A stretch of 64,000 nt of DNA from Corynebacterium yudongzhengii (GCF_003065405.1 NZ_CP026947.1:558001-622000); one strand, 5' to 3'; positions 1 to 8,482 are shown, counted from the first letter of the stretch. The notes: generated by a model not told the origin, from the sequence alone. Made by a program: numbers and translations.

Positions 1-85
1 CGGGCAAAGGGCCCGCTTGCTGCAGAGACGTCGACGTCGTCGGGGCGGGCTGAATCTCACGAATCGGGCGCTGGCGGTCGGTCAC
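1..85 (-). CDS. lcpA: Probable LytR-CpsA-Psr family protein (LcpA-like), N-terminal fragment
   Basis: An open minus-strand frame runs off the left edge. It begins with GTG at 85 and reads MTDRQRPIREIQPAP, with a GGAG 12 nt upstream. Only about 28 polar residues are visible, so no domain can be seen. The call rests on context: in Corynebacterium the gene divergent from wbbL encodes LcpA, a phosphotransferase that attaches arabinogalactan to peptidoglycan. The 150 bases up to wbbL would then be a shared divergent promoter region. Moderate to low confidence. Confidence 0.4.
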   Translation of the reverse strand, partial: MTDRQRPIREIQPAPTTSTSLQQAGPLP

Positions 86-235
86 GGGTCAGGGTCTTCT
101 CCAAATAAACGCTCAGGTGCTTGAGGGCACTCTTGTTTTAGTCCGGATTGTATTGCATAACGCGCAACGACAGACAATGCTGCGCCCGACATGTCGGCCC
201 CAACCTCTCCGCCGGGTGTGCCCGTGGGCGCTAGC

Positions 236-1138
236 ATGAGTTTCATTGTGACTAACGATGAAGCTACGAAGCCGTCCGCGCCGCTCGGCGTCGTGACGGT
301 CACCTATTCCCCCGGACACCACCTCGCGGAGTTCTTGGACTCGCTGGCCTCCGGCTACTCCGGCGAGACTTATGTGGTGCTCGCCGACAACGGCTCGACC
401 GATGGCGTGCCCCAGGCCGCTGCCCGCGCCGAGCGGGTCGAGTTCCTCTCGACGGGCGGCAACCTCGGCTACGGTGCCGCCATCAACGCGGCCGCGCGCG
501 TGCTGAGCCCGATGCGCGAGCGCGGCGAGATCAACGACGAGTTCTTCCTTATCTCTAACCCGGATGTCACCTTCAGCGCCGGTGCGGTTGATGAACTGGT
601 GGCGTGCGCGCGGCGTTGGGAATCTGCGGGCTCGGTGGGCCCGCGCATCGTGGAGGCCGACGGCTCGACGTATCCGTCGGCGCGCTCGGTACCGACGCTG
701 GGCGTAGGCATCGGACATGCCCTGTTGAGCCAGATCTGGCCGGGCAACCCTTTTAGCGCGCGCTACCGCGCGGATGCCGACATGTCTCACGAGCGCACCG
801 CCGGCTGGCTGTCCGGCTCTTGTGTGCTCGTGCGCTGGTCGGCGTTCGAGGAGGTCGGCGGCTTCGACGAGCGCTACTTCATGTACCTCGAGGACGTTGA
901 CCTCGGCGATCGCTTGGGGCGCGCCGGCTACGACAACGTTTACACCCCGTTGGCGCGCATCCACCACGACCAAGGGCACTCCACCAAATCCCGCAGGCAC
1001 TCCATGCTGCCCGCACACCACCGCAGCGCTTATCGCTTCCTTGCCGATCGCTACCGCGCCTGGTGGCAAGCGCCTCTGCGTTTCTTACTCGCCGCCGGGC
1101 TGAAAGCGCGCGGGTTCCTGCTCACACGGGTGGGGTAG
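236..1138 (+). CDS. wbbL: dTDP-rhamnosyltransferase WbbL-like, GT2 family
   Basis: Family 2 glycosyltransferase of about 300 aa. WbbL enzymes transfer rhamnose from dTDP-Rha to decaprenyl-PP-GlcNAc, making the linker between arabinogalactan and peptidoglycan at the inner membrane face. The N-terminus has the GT-A start VVTVTYSPG, followed by ADNGSTDG and GGNLGYGAAINAA. The acceptor-side motif is DERYFMYLEDVDLGDR, which contains the catalytic ED pair. Start: ATG at 236 is chosen, but GTG at 248 is also possible because TAGCAT at 232-237 could be a -10 for a leaderless mRNA there. The longer frame from 191 has no clear RBS. The gene is followed by a cluster of palindromic repeats and then manC. 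Confidence 0.85.
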   Translation: MSFIVTNDEATKPSAPLGVVTVTYSPGHHLAEFLDSLASGYSGETYVVLADNGSTDGVPQAAARAERVEFLSTGGNLGYGAAINAAARVLSPMRERGEINDEFFLISNPDVTFSAGAVDELVACARRWESAGSVGPRIVEADGSTYPSARSVPTLGVGIGHALLSQIWPGNPFSARYRADADMSHERTAGWLSGSCVLVRWSAFEEVGGFDERYFMYLEDVDLGDRLGRAGYDNVYTPLARIHHDQGHSTKSRRHSMLPAHHRSAYRFLADRYRAWWQAPLRFLLAAGLKARGFLLTRVG

Positions 1139-1180
1139 GGGTGTTTGGGGGTTTGCTGGGCGTTCTCATGACGTGATAGC

Positions 1181-1272
1181 GCTGGTCGAAAGCAGCCACC
1201 CCTAAAGGAGTACAGGTTTCGACCGCGTTTCGACCGCGTGGGACTCGTTTATATGAGGGTGCTTTCGACCAG
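1181..1272. repeat. Palindromic intergenic element, copy 1
   Basis: It begins GCTGGTCGAAAGCAGCCACC and ends GTGCTTTCGACCAG. The ends are inverted repeats (CTGGTCGAAAGCA against TGCTTTCGACCAG). The interior holds CACCCCTAAAGGAG, the central GGTTTCGACCGCG and ACTCGTTTATATGAGGGTG. In this copy the block TTTCGACCGCG is duplicated in tandem (about 1217-1239), which makes it longer than its relatives. It lies 40 bp after wbbL, preceded by a G/T-rich tract. Confidence 0.85.
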
Positions 1273-1378
1273 GCGCCTGGTTAAGCGGCGTTTAAGTTTC
1301 TGCTGTGACGGATGGGGTGGTGTGTGGATTGAGGTGGCGCTCCTGGGCGCCTGCAGGCTTTCGGTTAGCTCGCGTGCG

Positions 1379-1484
1379 TGTTGCGCTATCGCTGGTCGAA
1401 AGCAGTCACCCCTAAAGGAGTGTTGGTTTCGACCGCGTGGGACTCGTTTATATGAGGGTGCTTTCGACCAGCGCGAGCGCAACA
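1379..1484. repeat. Palindromic intergenic element, copy 2 (longest termini)
   Basis: This copy shows the fullest boundaries: TGTTGCGCTATCGCTGGTCG on the left and CGACCAGCGCGAGCGCAACA on the right. Together with the adjoining AAAGCA/TGCTTT they give about 26 bp terminal inverted repeats with two mismatches, 106 bp in all. The centre carries GGTTTCGACCGCGTGGGACT. No coding potential is apparent. The open frames that cross the repeats are repeat artefacts. Confidence 0.85.
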
Positions 1485-1601
1485 TGGATCCCGGAGGGGT
1501 TGGATGCTTAGCGTCGCCGGCCAGTCGCACTATCCGTCCCACCGGCCCCTTCTGTAGGGCTCCCGCAGTCCGTCAGTCCTACCCTGGCATGCAGCGCTAC
1601 C

Positions 1602-1684
1602 GCTGGTCGAAAGCAGTCACCCCTAAAGGAGTGCTGGTTTCGACCGCGCGAGACTCGTTTATATGAGGGTCCTTTCGACCGCGC
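1602..1684. repeat. Palindromic intergenic element, copy 3
   Basis: It runs from GCTGGTCGAAAGCAGTCACC to GGGTCCTTTCGACCGCGC, so the right end has diverged (CCGCGC in place of CCAGC). It is followed by a C/A-rich low-complexity tract (about 1726-1780, with CAACGAAAACCC repeated) up to manC. The three copies between wbbL and manC are in the same orientation, with starts about 200 bp apart. Confidence 0.85.
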
Positions 1685-1863
1685 GCGCCAAAGCACTACC
1701 GCCGCATGATCTTTAGCCCCACTCCATGCCAACAACCCACCCACCAACCCCAACGAAAACCCCAACGAAAACCCGCCGCCGACCGGCGGGGCACCCCCGC
1801 CGCGAAGCGCGAAACCAGTAGCGTGTATCGGACATGAACCGGATAGATTCGGAGAGTTCGATA

Positions 1864-2943
1864 ATGGCCGTGCGAGACGACGTTGATGCGGTGATTCTGG
1901 TCGGTGGTCGTGGTACCCGCCTGCGTCCGCTGACGATCAACACCCCGAAGCCGATGCTCCCGACGGCGAATGCGCCGTTTCTGAAGCACCTGCTAGCGCG
2001 CATCAAGGCGGCCGGGATCACGCACGTGGTGCTGGGCACGTCGTATAAGGCGGAGGTCTTCGAGGATTACTTCGGCGATGGCTCGGACATGGGCCTGGAG
2101 ATTGAGTACGTCGTCGAGGAGGAGGCCCTCGGCACGGGCGGGGCGATCCGCAACGTCTGGGACAAGCTGCGCAACGACACCGTCATGGTCTTCAATGGCG
2201 ACGTGCTGGGCGATACGGATCTCAACGCGATCCTCGAGACGCACACCTCCAAAGAGGCTGATCTCACCATGCATCTCGTGCGCGTCGGCGATCCCCGCGC
2301 CTATGGCTGCGTGCCCACGGATGTCGACGGCCGCGTCACCGCCTTCCTCGAAAAGACCGAGGACCCGCCGACCGATCAGATCAACGCCGGCTGCTACGTC
2401 TTCCGTCGCGAACTGATCAAGGACATCCCGCAGGGGCGCGTCGTCTCCGTAGAGCGCGAGACTTTCCCGCAGTTTTTGGAAAGCGGCCGCCGCGTGATCG
2501 GCCACGTCGACGTCTCCTACTGGCGCGATATGGGCCGCCCGGACGATTTCGTCCACGGCTCCTCCGACCTGGTGCGCGGCGTCGCCCGCTCCCCGCTGTT
2601 GGAAGGCAAGACGGGCGAGGCGAACGTCGACGAGACCGCCGGCGTTGCCGGGGGAGTGCTGCTTTTGGGCGGCACCTCGGTGGGGCGCGGCGCGGAGATC
2701 GGTGCGGGCTCGCGTATCGACGGCTCCGTCATCTTCCCCGGCGCCACCATCGAGCCGGGCGCGGTCATTCGCGACTCGATCATCGCCGCCGGCGCCACCA
2801 TCGGGGCGAACGCCCGCCTGTCGAATGCGGTGATCGGCGAGGGCGCCCAGATTGGTGCGCGCTGTGAGCTGCGCGATGGCATGCGCGTCTGGCCGGGCGT
2901 GGTGATCCCGGATAACGGAGTGCGCTTCTCGACGGACGCCTAG
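1864..2943 (+). CDS. manC: Mannose-1-phosphate guanylyltransferase (NDP-sugar pyrophosphorylase)
   Basis: Nucleotidyltransferase of 359 aa expected to make GDP-mannose for lipoglycans and mannosylation. The N-terminus carries the signature VILVGGRGTRLRPLT followed by PKPMLPTANAPFLKH. The substrate loop ALGTGGAIRNV and FNGDVLGD follow. The C-terminal 100 residues are a left-handed beta-helix of hexapeptide repeats (AEIGAGSRIDGSVIF and onward). ATG at 1864 is preferred over upstream starts because GGAGAG lies 7 nt before it. It could be a glucose- or rhamnose-type pyrophosphorylase (this locus is sometimes called rmlA2), but manB and manA nearby favour mannose. Confidence 0.8.
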   Translation: MAVRDDVDAVILVGGRGTRLRPLTINTPKPMLPTANAPFLKHLLARIKAAGITHVVLGTSYKAEVFEDYFGDGSDMGLEIEYVVEEEALGTGGAIRNVWDKLRNDTVMVFNGDVLGDTDLNAILETHTSKEADLTMHLVRVGDPRAYGCVPTDVDGRVTAFLEKTEDPPTDQINAGCYVFRRELIKDIPQGRVVSVERETFPQFLESGRRVIGHVDVSYWRDMGRPDDFVHGSSDLVRGVARSPLLEGKTGEANVDETAGVAGGVLLLGGTSVGRGAEIGAGSRIDGSVIFPGATIEPGAVIRDSIIAAGATIGANARLSNAVIGEGAQIGARCELRDGMRVWPGVVIPDNGVRFSTDA

Positions 2944-3070
2944 CCGACACGCCGAGACACGCAGGGTTTTCTACCGCGTGGTAGATCTTGAAATTTCGAC
3001 CACAACATGTAGTACCCCCGGGTTGCACCCCCAACCCTGTGAATGTGTGAATGGTGTGACGGATGTGAAA

Positions 3071-3123
3071 GTCAACCTGCATTTTTCCTGAATCTCCACG
3101 CCAACCTCCGGATTCAGGTTGAC
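3071..3123. promoter_or_regulatory. Nested inverted repeats upstream of whcD
   Basis: Two overlapping perfect or near-perfect inverted repeats share one right arm. GTCAACCTG (3071-3079) pairs with CAGGTTGAC (3115-3123), and CCTGAATC (3087-3094) pairs with the GATTCAGG part of GGATTCAGG (3110-3118). The two stems cannot form together. The site lies about 95 bp before the WhiB start, so it is a candidate operator or a switchable leader. Confidence 0.55.
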
Positions 3124-3217
3124 GATATTTAGTGCCCGGCGGTTTAATCACATTGGTGTAAGCAAATCATTGCCGACGGCGCACCCGCCGGCAAACCTGA
3201 CGGAGAAAGGAACCGGC

Positions 3218-3517
3218 GTGGAAGGTATGGCTGACGGCGTCATTCTCCGTGGTGGAGCAGCAGCCCAGATGTCACTCGACGAACTGTTCGGCGCAGTCGA
3301 GCAGGAATGGCAGGACCAGGCGTTGTGCGCCCAGACGGATCCGGAGGCCTTCTTCCCGGAGAAGGGCGGATCGACGCGCGAGGCAAAAAGGATCTGCCAG
3401 GCATGCCCCGTCCGCGATGAATGTCTCGAATACGCACTCGAGCACGATGAGCGCTTCGGCATTTGGGGTGGTCTCTCTGACCGTGAGCGCCGCCGCCTCA
3501 AGCGGCAGATTGGCTAG
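3218..3517 (+). CDS. whcD: WhiB-family Fe-S regulator WhcD (WhiB2/WhmD type)
   Basis: WhiB-like protein of 99 aa. Four cysteines expected to bind a [4Fe-4S] cluster are visible: one in ALCAQTDPE and three in ICQACPVRDECLEYA. The turn GIWGGLSDRERRRLKRQ is the conserved G-I/V-W-G-G motif plus basic DNA-binding tail. WhmD/WhiB2 proteins control septation, and C. glutamicum WhcD occupies this locus. GTG at 3218 is chosen because AGAAAGG lies 7 nt upstream; ATG at 3227 is a close alternative. The long 5' region contains nested inverted repeats. Confidence 0.9.
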   Translation: MEGMADGVILRGGAAAQMSLDELFGAVEQEWQDQALCAQTDPEAFFPEKGGSTREAKRICQACPVRDECLEYALEHDERFGIWGGLSDRERRRLKRQIG

Positions 3518-3526
3518 CGCACAAAG

Positions 3527-3991
3527 CTAGAGCTGGAAGTCGGGATCGATATCCCGCGGATCTAAGTTGAGGTAGTTCGCCACCAAGGCGGTGAGCACCC
3601 AGGTAAGCAGCTCGCGGCGCTCCTGGGGCGTTTCGGCGCGGCGTTCGATCGGCCGGCGAAAGACGACGAGCCGCGCGCGGGTCGGGTTGCCCGCGGTATC
3701 CACACCCGGCGCTAGAACGCGGCCTAGGGGGACAGGCCCGTCGGCGACGATGTCGTCGGGAAGCACCGCACTCGAGGTATCCAGGCGCATCCGGGGAATG
3801 GTGTCCACCGCCAGATCCAGCCCGGATAGCTGATCGGGGAAGCGGTTGTGGATCGGGGCGTAGGCCTCGAGGGTGATCATGTCGAACTTCTCCGAGCGCG
3901 TGCGATACCGCGGGATCGACTGTGGCACGAGCGGGCCGCGCGCACCGCGGCCGCGGCGGTCTCGGAAGGTTCGGGTATGCACGGCTCTCAC
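3527..3991 (-). CDS. Metallopeptidase-fold protein (Zincin_1/DUF1025-like), probably inactive
   Basis: Protein of about 154 aa matching the actinobacterial family that begins with an RDRRGRGARGPL motif, continues through DMITLEAYAPI and GLDLAVDTIPRM, and ends in LDPRDIDPD. Active zincins of this fold carry HExxH just before the end. Here the equivalent helix reads LTALVANYLNL with no histidine, so catalysis is unlikely. This degeneration is common in mycobacterial relatives. Start GTG 3991 or GTG 3982; neither has a strong RBS. It converges tail to tail with whcD and is divergent from the DUF3499 gene. Confidence 0.65.
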   Translation of the reverse strand: MRAVHTRTFRDRRGRGARGPLVPQSIPRYRTRSEKFDMITLEAYAPIHNRFPDQLSGLDLAVDTIPRMRLDTSSAVLPDDIVADGPVPLGRVLAPGVDTAGNPTRARLVVFRRPIERRAETPQERRELLTWVLTALVANYLNLDPRDIDPDFQL

Positions 3992-4080
3992 CCTAAAACA
4001 CCCGCCGAGAAACCATTGTCTCGACGCGCCGAGACCGCCCAGGTGTCCAAATCTCAACTTAAGGTTTAGACTTAGTCGCT

Positions 4081-4524
4081 GTGACACAGTTTCGTCGATG
4101 CTCTCGCCCCGGCTGCGGCAAGCCTGCCGTCGCCACCCTGACGTACGCTTATGCCGAGTCGACGGCCGTCGTCGGCCCGCTCGCCCCCAACGCCGAGCCG
4201 CATTCCTGGGACCTGTGCGAACACCACGCCAGCAAGATCACCGCCCCCCTCGGCTGGGAGATGCTGCGCGTCGACGAGATCGACATCGACGACGATGACG
4301 ATCTCACCGCGCTCGCCGAAGCCGTCCGCGAGGCCGGCCGCGTGACCTCCGGGCTCGTCGAAACCGAAGGCGACGACCCCATCGAGCGCCCTAGCCCCGC
4401 CCCGGACCCGGCCGATCCGGCCAGCTCCAGCCACCCGGTCTTTCGCACCAAACGCATCGCCGACGACAACCAGCGCCGCCGCGCGCACCTGCACGTCGTG
4501 AGGGACAACGAGGCGGAAGACTAG
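4081..4524 (+). CDS. DUF3499 family protein
   Basis: Actinobacterial protein of 147 aa, function unknown. The N-terminal half has a likely zinc-binding pair, CSRPGCGKPA and WDLCEHHASKI, followed by an acidic stretch DIDDDDDL and a Pro/Asp-rich low-complexity tail. The start GTG at 4081 probably begins a leaderless mRNA: TAGACT lies about 11 nt upstream and no Shine-Dalgarno is seen. It precedes manB, as in other corynebacteria and mycobacteria. Confidence 0.75.
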   Translation: MTQFRRCSRPGCGKPAVATLTYAYAESTAVVGPLAPNAEPHSWDLCEHHASKITAPLGWEMLRVDEIDIDDDDDLTALAEAVREAGRVTSGLVETEGDDPIERPSPAPDPADPASSSHPVFRTKRIADDNQRRRAHLHVVRDNEAED

Positions 4525-4566
4525 ACTCTGACCAGATAGTTAAAGCGTCAGAAAGGTGGTTCCGCC

Positions 4567-5940
4567 GTGCCGGAACGCAGCAAGCAGGCCTTAAGCCAGG
4601 TCATCAAGGCTTATGACATCCGCGGTGTCGTCGGCGAGGACATCGATTCCGACCTCGTGCGCGACATCGGCGCCGCCTACGCCCACCTGCTGCGCGCCGA
4701 GGGGGAGAAGACGGTGGTGATTGGGCACGATATGCGCCCGTCGTCACCTGAGCTCGCCCAGGCCTTCGCCGTCGGCGCCGCCGCCCAGGGCCTCGACGTC
4801 ATCCACCTGGGCCTGACCTCCACCGACGAGCTCTATTACGCCGCCGGAGTGCTCGACTGTGCCGGCGCCATGCTCACCGCCAGCCACAACCCGGCCCGCT
4901 ACAACGGCATCAAGCTCTGCCGCGCCGGCGCCACCCCGGTCGGCCAGGCCAGCGGACTGGCGGACATCACGCAGATGCTTATCGACGGCATCCCCGCTTA
5001 CCACGGCACCCCCGGCGAAGTCAGCGAACGCGACGTCCTCGACGACTACGGCGCCTACCTGCGCGAGCTCGTCAACATCGAGGACATCCGCCCGCTCGTG
5101 GTGGCCGTCGACGCCGCCAACGGCATGGCCGGACTGACGGTCCCTGCGGTGCTGGGGGCGGTGGGCGTCGATATCCGCCCGCTGTACTTCGAGCTCGACG
5201 GCACGTTTCCCAACCACGAGGCCAACCCGCTGGATCCGAAGAACCTGGAGGACCTGCAGGCCTTCGTCAAGGAGAACAACGCCGATATCGGCTTGGCCTT
5301 CGACGGCGATGCCGATCGCTGCTTCGTTGTCGACGAGCACGGTGAGCCGGTCTCGCCGTCGGCGATCACGGCCCTGGTGGCCGAGCGTCACCTCGCCGAG
5401 CACCCAGGGGAGACGATCATCCACAACCTGATCACCTCGAAGGCCGTGCCTGAGATCGTTCGCGAAAATGGCGGCAACCCGGTGCGCACCCGTGTCGGCC
5501 ACTCGTTCATCAAGGCCACGATGGCCGAAGAAGGCGCTATCTTCGGCGGCGAGCACTCCGCGCACTACTACTTCCGCAACTTCTTCAACGCAGATTCCGG
5601 CATGCTCGCCGCCCTGCACGTGCTCGCCGCCCTCGGCCACGATGAACGCCCCCTAAGCGAGCTCATGGCCGCCTATGATCGCTATGAATCCTCCGGCGAG
5701 ATCAACTCCACCGTCGCCGACCAAGAGGCGGCCACCGAGGCGGTCATCGAGGCTTTCGCGGAGCGCACCGAGTCCGTCGACCGCCTCGACGGCGCCACCA
5801 TCCAGCTGGCCGGGACCCCGGCGTGGTTCAACCTGCGCGCTTCCAACACCGAGCCGCTTCTGCGCCTCAACGTCGAAGCGCCGACGCAGGCGGAGGTCGA
5901 CGCCATCGTTAAGGACGTGCTGAGCATCATCCGCCAGTAG
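4567..5940 (+). CDS. manB: Phosphomannomutase/phosphoglucomutase
   Basis: Alpha-D-phosphohexomutase of 457 aa interconverting mannose-6-P and mannose-1-P for GDP-mannose synthesis. The catalytic phosphoserine loop is TASHNPARYNGIKLC (Ser about 99), the Mg loop is DGDADRC, the sugar-binding loop is GGEHSAHYYF, and the phosphate-binding loop near the C-terminus is RASNTEPLLRLNVEA. All four domains are present at normal length. GTG start with AGAAAGG 10 nt upstream. It heads a manB - SIS-like - manA run. Confidence 0.92.
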   Translation: MPERSKQALSQVIKAYDIRGVVGEDIDSDLVRDIGAAYAHLLRAEGEKTVVIGHDMRPSSPELAQAFAVGAAAQGLDVIHLGLTSTDELYYAAGVLDCAGAMLTASHNPARYNGIKLCRAGATPVGQASGLADITQMLIDGIPAYHGTPGEVSERDVLDDYGAYLRELVNIEDIRPLVVAVDAANGMAGLTVPAVLGAVGVDIRPLYFELDGTFPNHEANPLDPKNLEDLQAFVKENNADIGLAFDGDADRCFVVDEHGEPVSPSAITALVAERHLAEHPGETIIHNLITSKAVPEIVRENGGNPVRTRVGHSFIKATMAEEGAIFGGEHSAHYYFRNFFNADSGMLAALHVLAALGHDERPLSELMAAYDRYESSGEINSTVADQEAATEAVIEAFAERTESVDRLDGATIQLAGTPAWFNLRASNTEPLLRLNVEAPTQAEVDAIVKDVLSIIRQ

Positions 5941-5950
5941 CCTGGGGCTC

Positions 5951-6955
5951 ATGACTCACCCCTCCGACTACGACCCCGAGGCCGTCCGTTTCTTCGACCT
6001 AGCCCACGAGGGTGCGCAGATCCGTTCGGTGGCGCAGATCGTCGACAAGCTGGCGCCGCTGGCCGGCAACCGCCCGCGCAGCGTGATCATCTACTCGCCC
6101 GACCACCTGGCGCGCAAGTCCGCGGAGCTGGCCGTGGCCCTGGCGGGGCCACTGAATACGCCGTGCGTGATCGTCGATAAGCTGCCGAGCTACACCGGGC
6201 CCCTCGACGTCGTGGTCGCACTGACCGACCGCGGCGACGCCCCCGAGCTCGCCCGCGGCCTCATCACCGCCGCCGGCCGCGGCGCCGAGATCATCTGCGC
6301 CCCACCCGCGCGCGGCCCGCTTCTCGACGACCTCCCGCCCACCGCCTTCACCGTGCCCGCCCTGCCCACCGTCGCGGGCTTTTCGCCGGCGCGCGTCATC
6401 GCCACGGTCACCGCGGTACTCGACGTGCTGGCAGGCCCCGACGTGCCCGTCGCCGAGCGGATCTCCGAGCTCGCCGCCAGCATCGACGAAGACATCGTGC
6501 GTCTTTCCCCCGAGCGCGACGCCACGATCAACCCGGCGCGTGGGGTGCGGGCGTTCGTCGATAAGCACCAGGTCATCCATACCGCGCCGCCGGCAGGCGA
6601 CCCGGAGCACGAGACCGGCGCGCGGGCCGCCGAGCTCATCGCGCATTTGTGGTCGGCGCGCGGGATGGCGTCGGGCTATGTCGATCCGGCCGACCTGCCC
6701 GAGGTGCTTAACCACAATGTCACAGCGAATACCAAGGACATATTCCACGATCCTTACCTAGACGGGCCGGAAGAAGTGATACCGTTAAGGATCCTTGTCT
6801 GGGCGGCGCGCGAGACCGATCTCACCGAAGCTATGGCCATCAGCGCCGACCAGGCCACGCGCCGCCCGTTCGGGCGTATCGACGCCGCCTTGCGGCTGGT
6901 GATCCGCGCGCTGGCCGCCACGATCTACGACGCGCCCACCGGTGACGGCGCCTGA
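5951..6955 (+). CDS. TobH-like / SIS-domain-related protein between manB and manA
   Basis: Ala-rich protein of 334 aa matching in position and sequence style the mycobacterial gene between manB and manA (Rv3256c-type, often called TobH). It resembles a degenerate phosphosugar isomerase: an N-terminal region LAPLAGNRPRSVIIYSP and a middle VVALTDRGDAPE, but no clear sugar-isomerase catalytic residues. The ATG at 5951 lies 10 nt after the manB stop, so co-transcription is likely. The biochemical role is unknown; a supporting role in mannose-phosphate metabolism is inferred from context only. Confidence 0.65.
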   Translation: MTHPSDYDPEAVRFFDLAHEGAQIRSVAQIVDKLAPLAGNRPRSVIIYSPDHLARKSAELAVALAGPLNTPCVIVDKLPSYTGPLDVVVALTDRGDAPELARGLITAAGRGAEIICAPPARGPLLDDLPPTAFTVPALPTVAGFSPARVIATVTAVLDVLAGPDVPVAERISELAASIDEDIVRLSPERDATINPARGVRAFVDKHQVIHTAPPAGDPEHETGARAAELIAHLWSARGMASGYVDPADLPEVLNHNVTANTKDIFHDPYLDGPEEVIPLRILVWAARETDLTEAMAISADQATRRPFGRIDAALRLVIRALAATIYDAPTGDGA

Positions 6956-6982
6956 GCACATCTCTGGGAGGAATGACACCCG

Positions 6983-8167
6983 ATGCACCGACTGACCGGC
7001 GTGACCCGCCACTACCCCTGGGGTTCACGCACCAAGCTGGCGCAGCTGCGCGGCGAAGAAGGGCCCACGCAGCAACGGGAGGCAGAACTGTGGTTCGGCG
7101 CGCACCCGGCCGCACCCGCGACGATCGACAACACCCCACTGACCGAGATCATCGCCGCCGACCCCACCTACGCGCTCGGCGAGAAGGTCAGTGCCTGCTT
7201 CGATGGCCAGCTGCCTTTCTTGGTGAAGATCCTGGCGGCCGACGAGCCGCTGAGCCTGCAGGCCCATCCCTCGAAGCTACAGGCAAAGGAGGGCTTCGCC
7301 CGCGAGAACGACGCCGGCATCCCGCTCGATGCCGCGGAGCGCAACTACCGCGACGACACCCACAAGCCCGAGGTCATCGTGGCGCTGTCGCGCTTCGAGG
7401 CGCTGACGGGGTTTAGGCCGGTGGACAAGACGCGACAGCTTTTCGACGTCCTCAACCTCCCCGAACTCGAGCACTACACCGCGATCCTCGACGGCGCCGC
7501 CACCGACCACGACGAGGCCGAAGCCATCGACGAGAACAGCAACCTGCGCGCGCTGTTTACCACCTGGATCACCATCCCGCACACAGCAAGGGCGGCGCTT
7601 ATCGACGCCATCGTCGCTGCCTCCGTCGCCCACCTCGACCGCGGCGACTGGATCTCCGAGATCCTCGAGGTGGTCGTCGACCTCAACGAACGCTACCCCG
7701 GAGATGCCGGGGTGCTCGGCGCGCTGCTGCTCAACCATGTGGTGCTGGAGCCCGGCGAGGCGCTCTACACCGAGGCCGGCCAGCTGCACGCCTACCTCGA
7801 GGGCATCGGCGTGGAGGTCATGGCGAACTCCGATAACGTGCTGCGCGGCGGTTTGACCTCCAAGTACGTCGACGTGCCCGAACTGGTACGCGTGCTCAAC
7901 TTCCGCGAGAACCCCGATCCGCGGATCGGCCGCGACGCGCAAGGTACCTATGACGCCCCCGTCGACGAGTACCGGCTGCGCCGCCTCGAGCTTGCAGCCG
8001 GCGAGCAGGAGACCGTCGACTCGGATGGGCCGATGATCGTGCTCTGCGTCAAGGGTTCCTTCGACGGGATCGCGGCGGGCGAGGCGGCGTGGATTCCCGC
8101 CGGCGACGACGCCCAGCAGCTGACCGCCGGTGACGAGGGCGCGGAGCTGTTTATCGCGACTGCTTAA
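6983..8167 (+). CDS. manA: Mannose-6-phosphate isomerase, class I
   Basis: Type I phosphomannose isomerase of 394 aa converting fructose-6-P to mannose-6-P. Zinc-ligand motifs of the cupin core are visible: LQAHPSK (Gln, His), HKPEVIVAL (Glu), and later AGQLHAYLEGIGVEVMANS, with the signature NVLRGGLTSKYVDV. ATG 6983 has GGGAGGA about 10 nt upstream. With manB and manC this completes the route from fructose-6-P to GDP-mannose inside 6.3 kb. Confidence 0.92.
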   Translation: MHRLTGVTRHYPWGSRTKLAQLRGEEGPTQQREAELWFGAHPAAPATIDNTPLTEIIAADPTYALGEKVSACFDGQLPFLVKILAADEPLSLQAHPSKLQAKEGFARENDAGIPLDAAERNYRDDTHKPEVIVALSRFEALTGFRPVDKTRQLFDVLNLPELEHYTAILDGAATDHDEAEAIDENSNLRALFTTWITIPHTARAALIDAIVAASVAHLDRGDWISEILEVVVDLNERYPGDAGVLGALLLNHVVLEPGEALYTEAGQLHAYLEGIGVEVMANSDNVLRGGLTSKYVDVPELVRVLNFRENPDPRIGRDAQGTYDAPVDEYRLRRLELAAGEQETVDSDGPMIVLCVKGSFDGIAAGEAAWIPAGDDAQQLTAGDEGAELFIATA

Positions 8168-8233
8168 GGCAGAGCAAGTAGCTTGGCGGCTAGGGGACGG
8201 CAAGGATTCACACTCACTTAACGGATTCGAGCG

Positions 8234-8482
8234 GTCACTATAGTTTTTGCATCTATAGCTGCGATTAATCTGCTGCTCCTGCTCGTGTTCTGGCTGACTG
8301 GGCAGACGATCGCGTTTTCCACCGCCGTCGGTGCTCCGATCCTTCTGGGGCTGAGCCTCGGTGGCGTGGTGGGTTTAGCCCTGGATAAAGCGACAACGAA
8401 AGTCCAGCTCACTGTCTGAGTGCTCGCCAGCCTCGCGGCCGCCCTGGTTTTCACGGTGGTCACGCGCCTGCTCTTTTTCTAG
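8234..8482 (+). pseudogene. Remnant of a small membrane protein gene
   Basis: An 83-codon frame encodes hydrophobic segments (AAINLLLLLVFWLTG, APILLGLSLGGVVGLAL, and after a stop LAAALVFTVVTRLLFF), as in a three-helix membrane protein. It is interrupted by TGA at about 8417 and has no plausible start codon or RBS. The regular helix pattern across the stop suggests a decayed real gene rather than chance. Family not recognised. Confidence 0.5.

Noticed and set aside
113..1069. Long minus-strand frame opposite wbbL
   Set aside because: Antisense frame of a GC-rich gene; composition is Arg/Ala/His rich and no motif is seen. Several equally long antisense frames lie opposite manB, manA, secA, adnB, lpqB and sahH.
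1238..1666. 142-aa open frame across the first palindromic cluster
   Set aside because: It is generated by the repeated elements themselves (the peptide repeats the same motif each time) and has no family resemblance or RBS.
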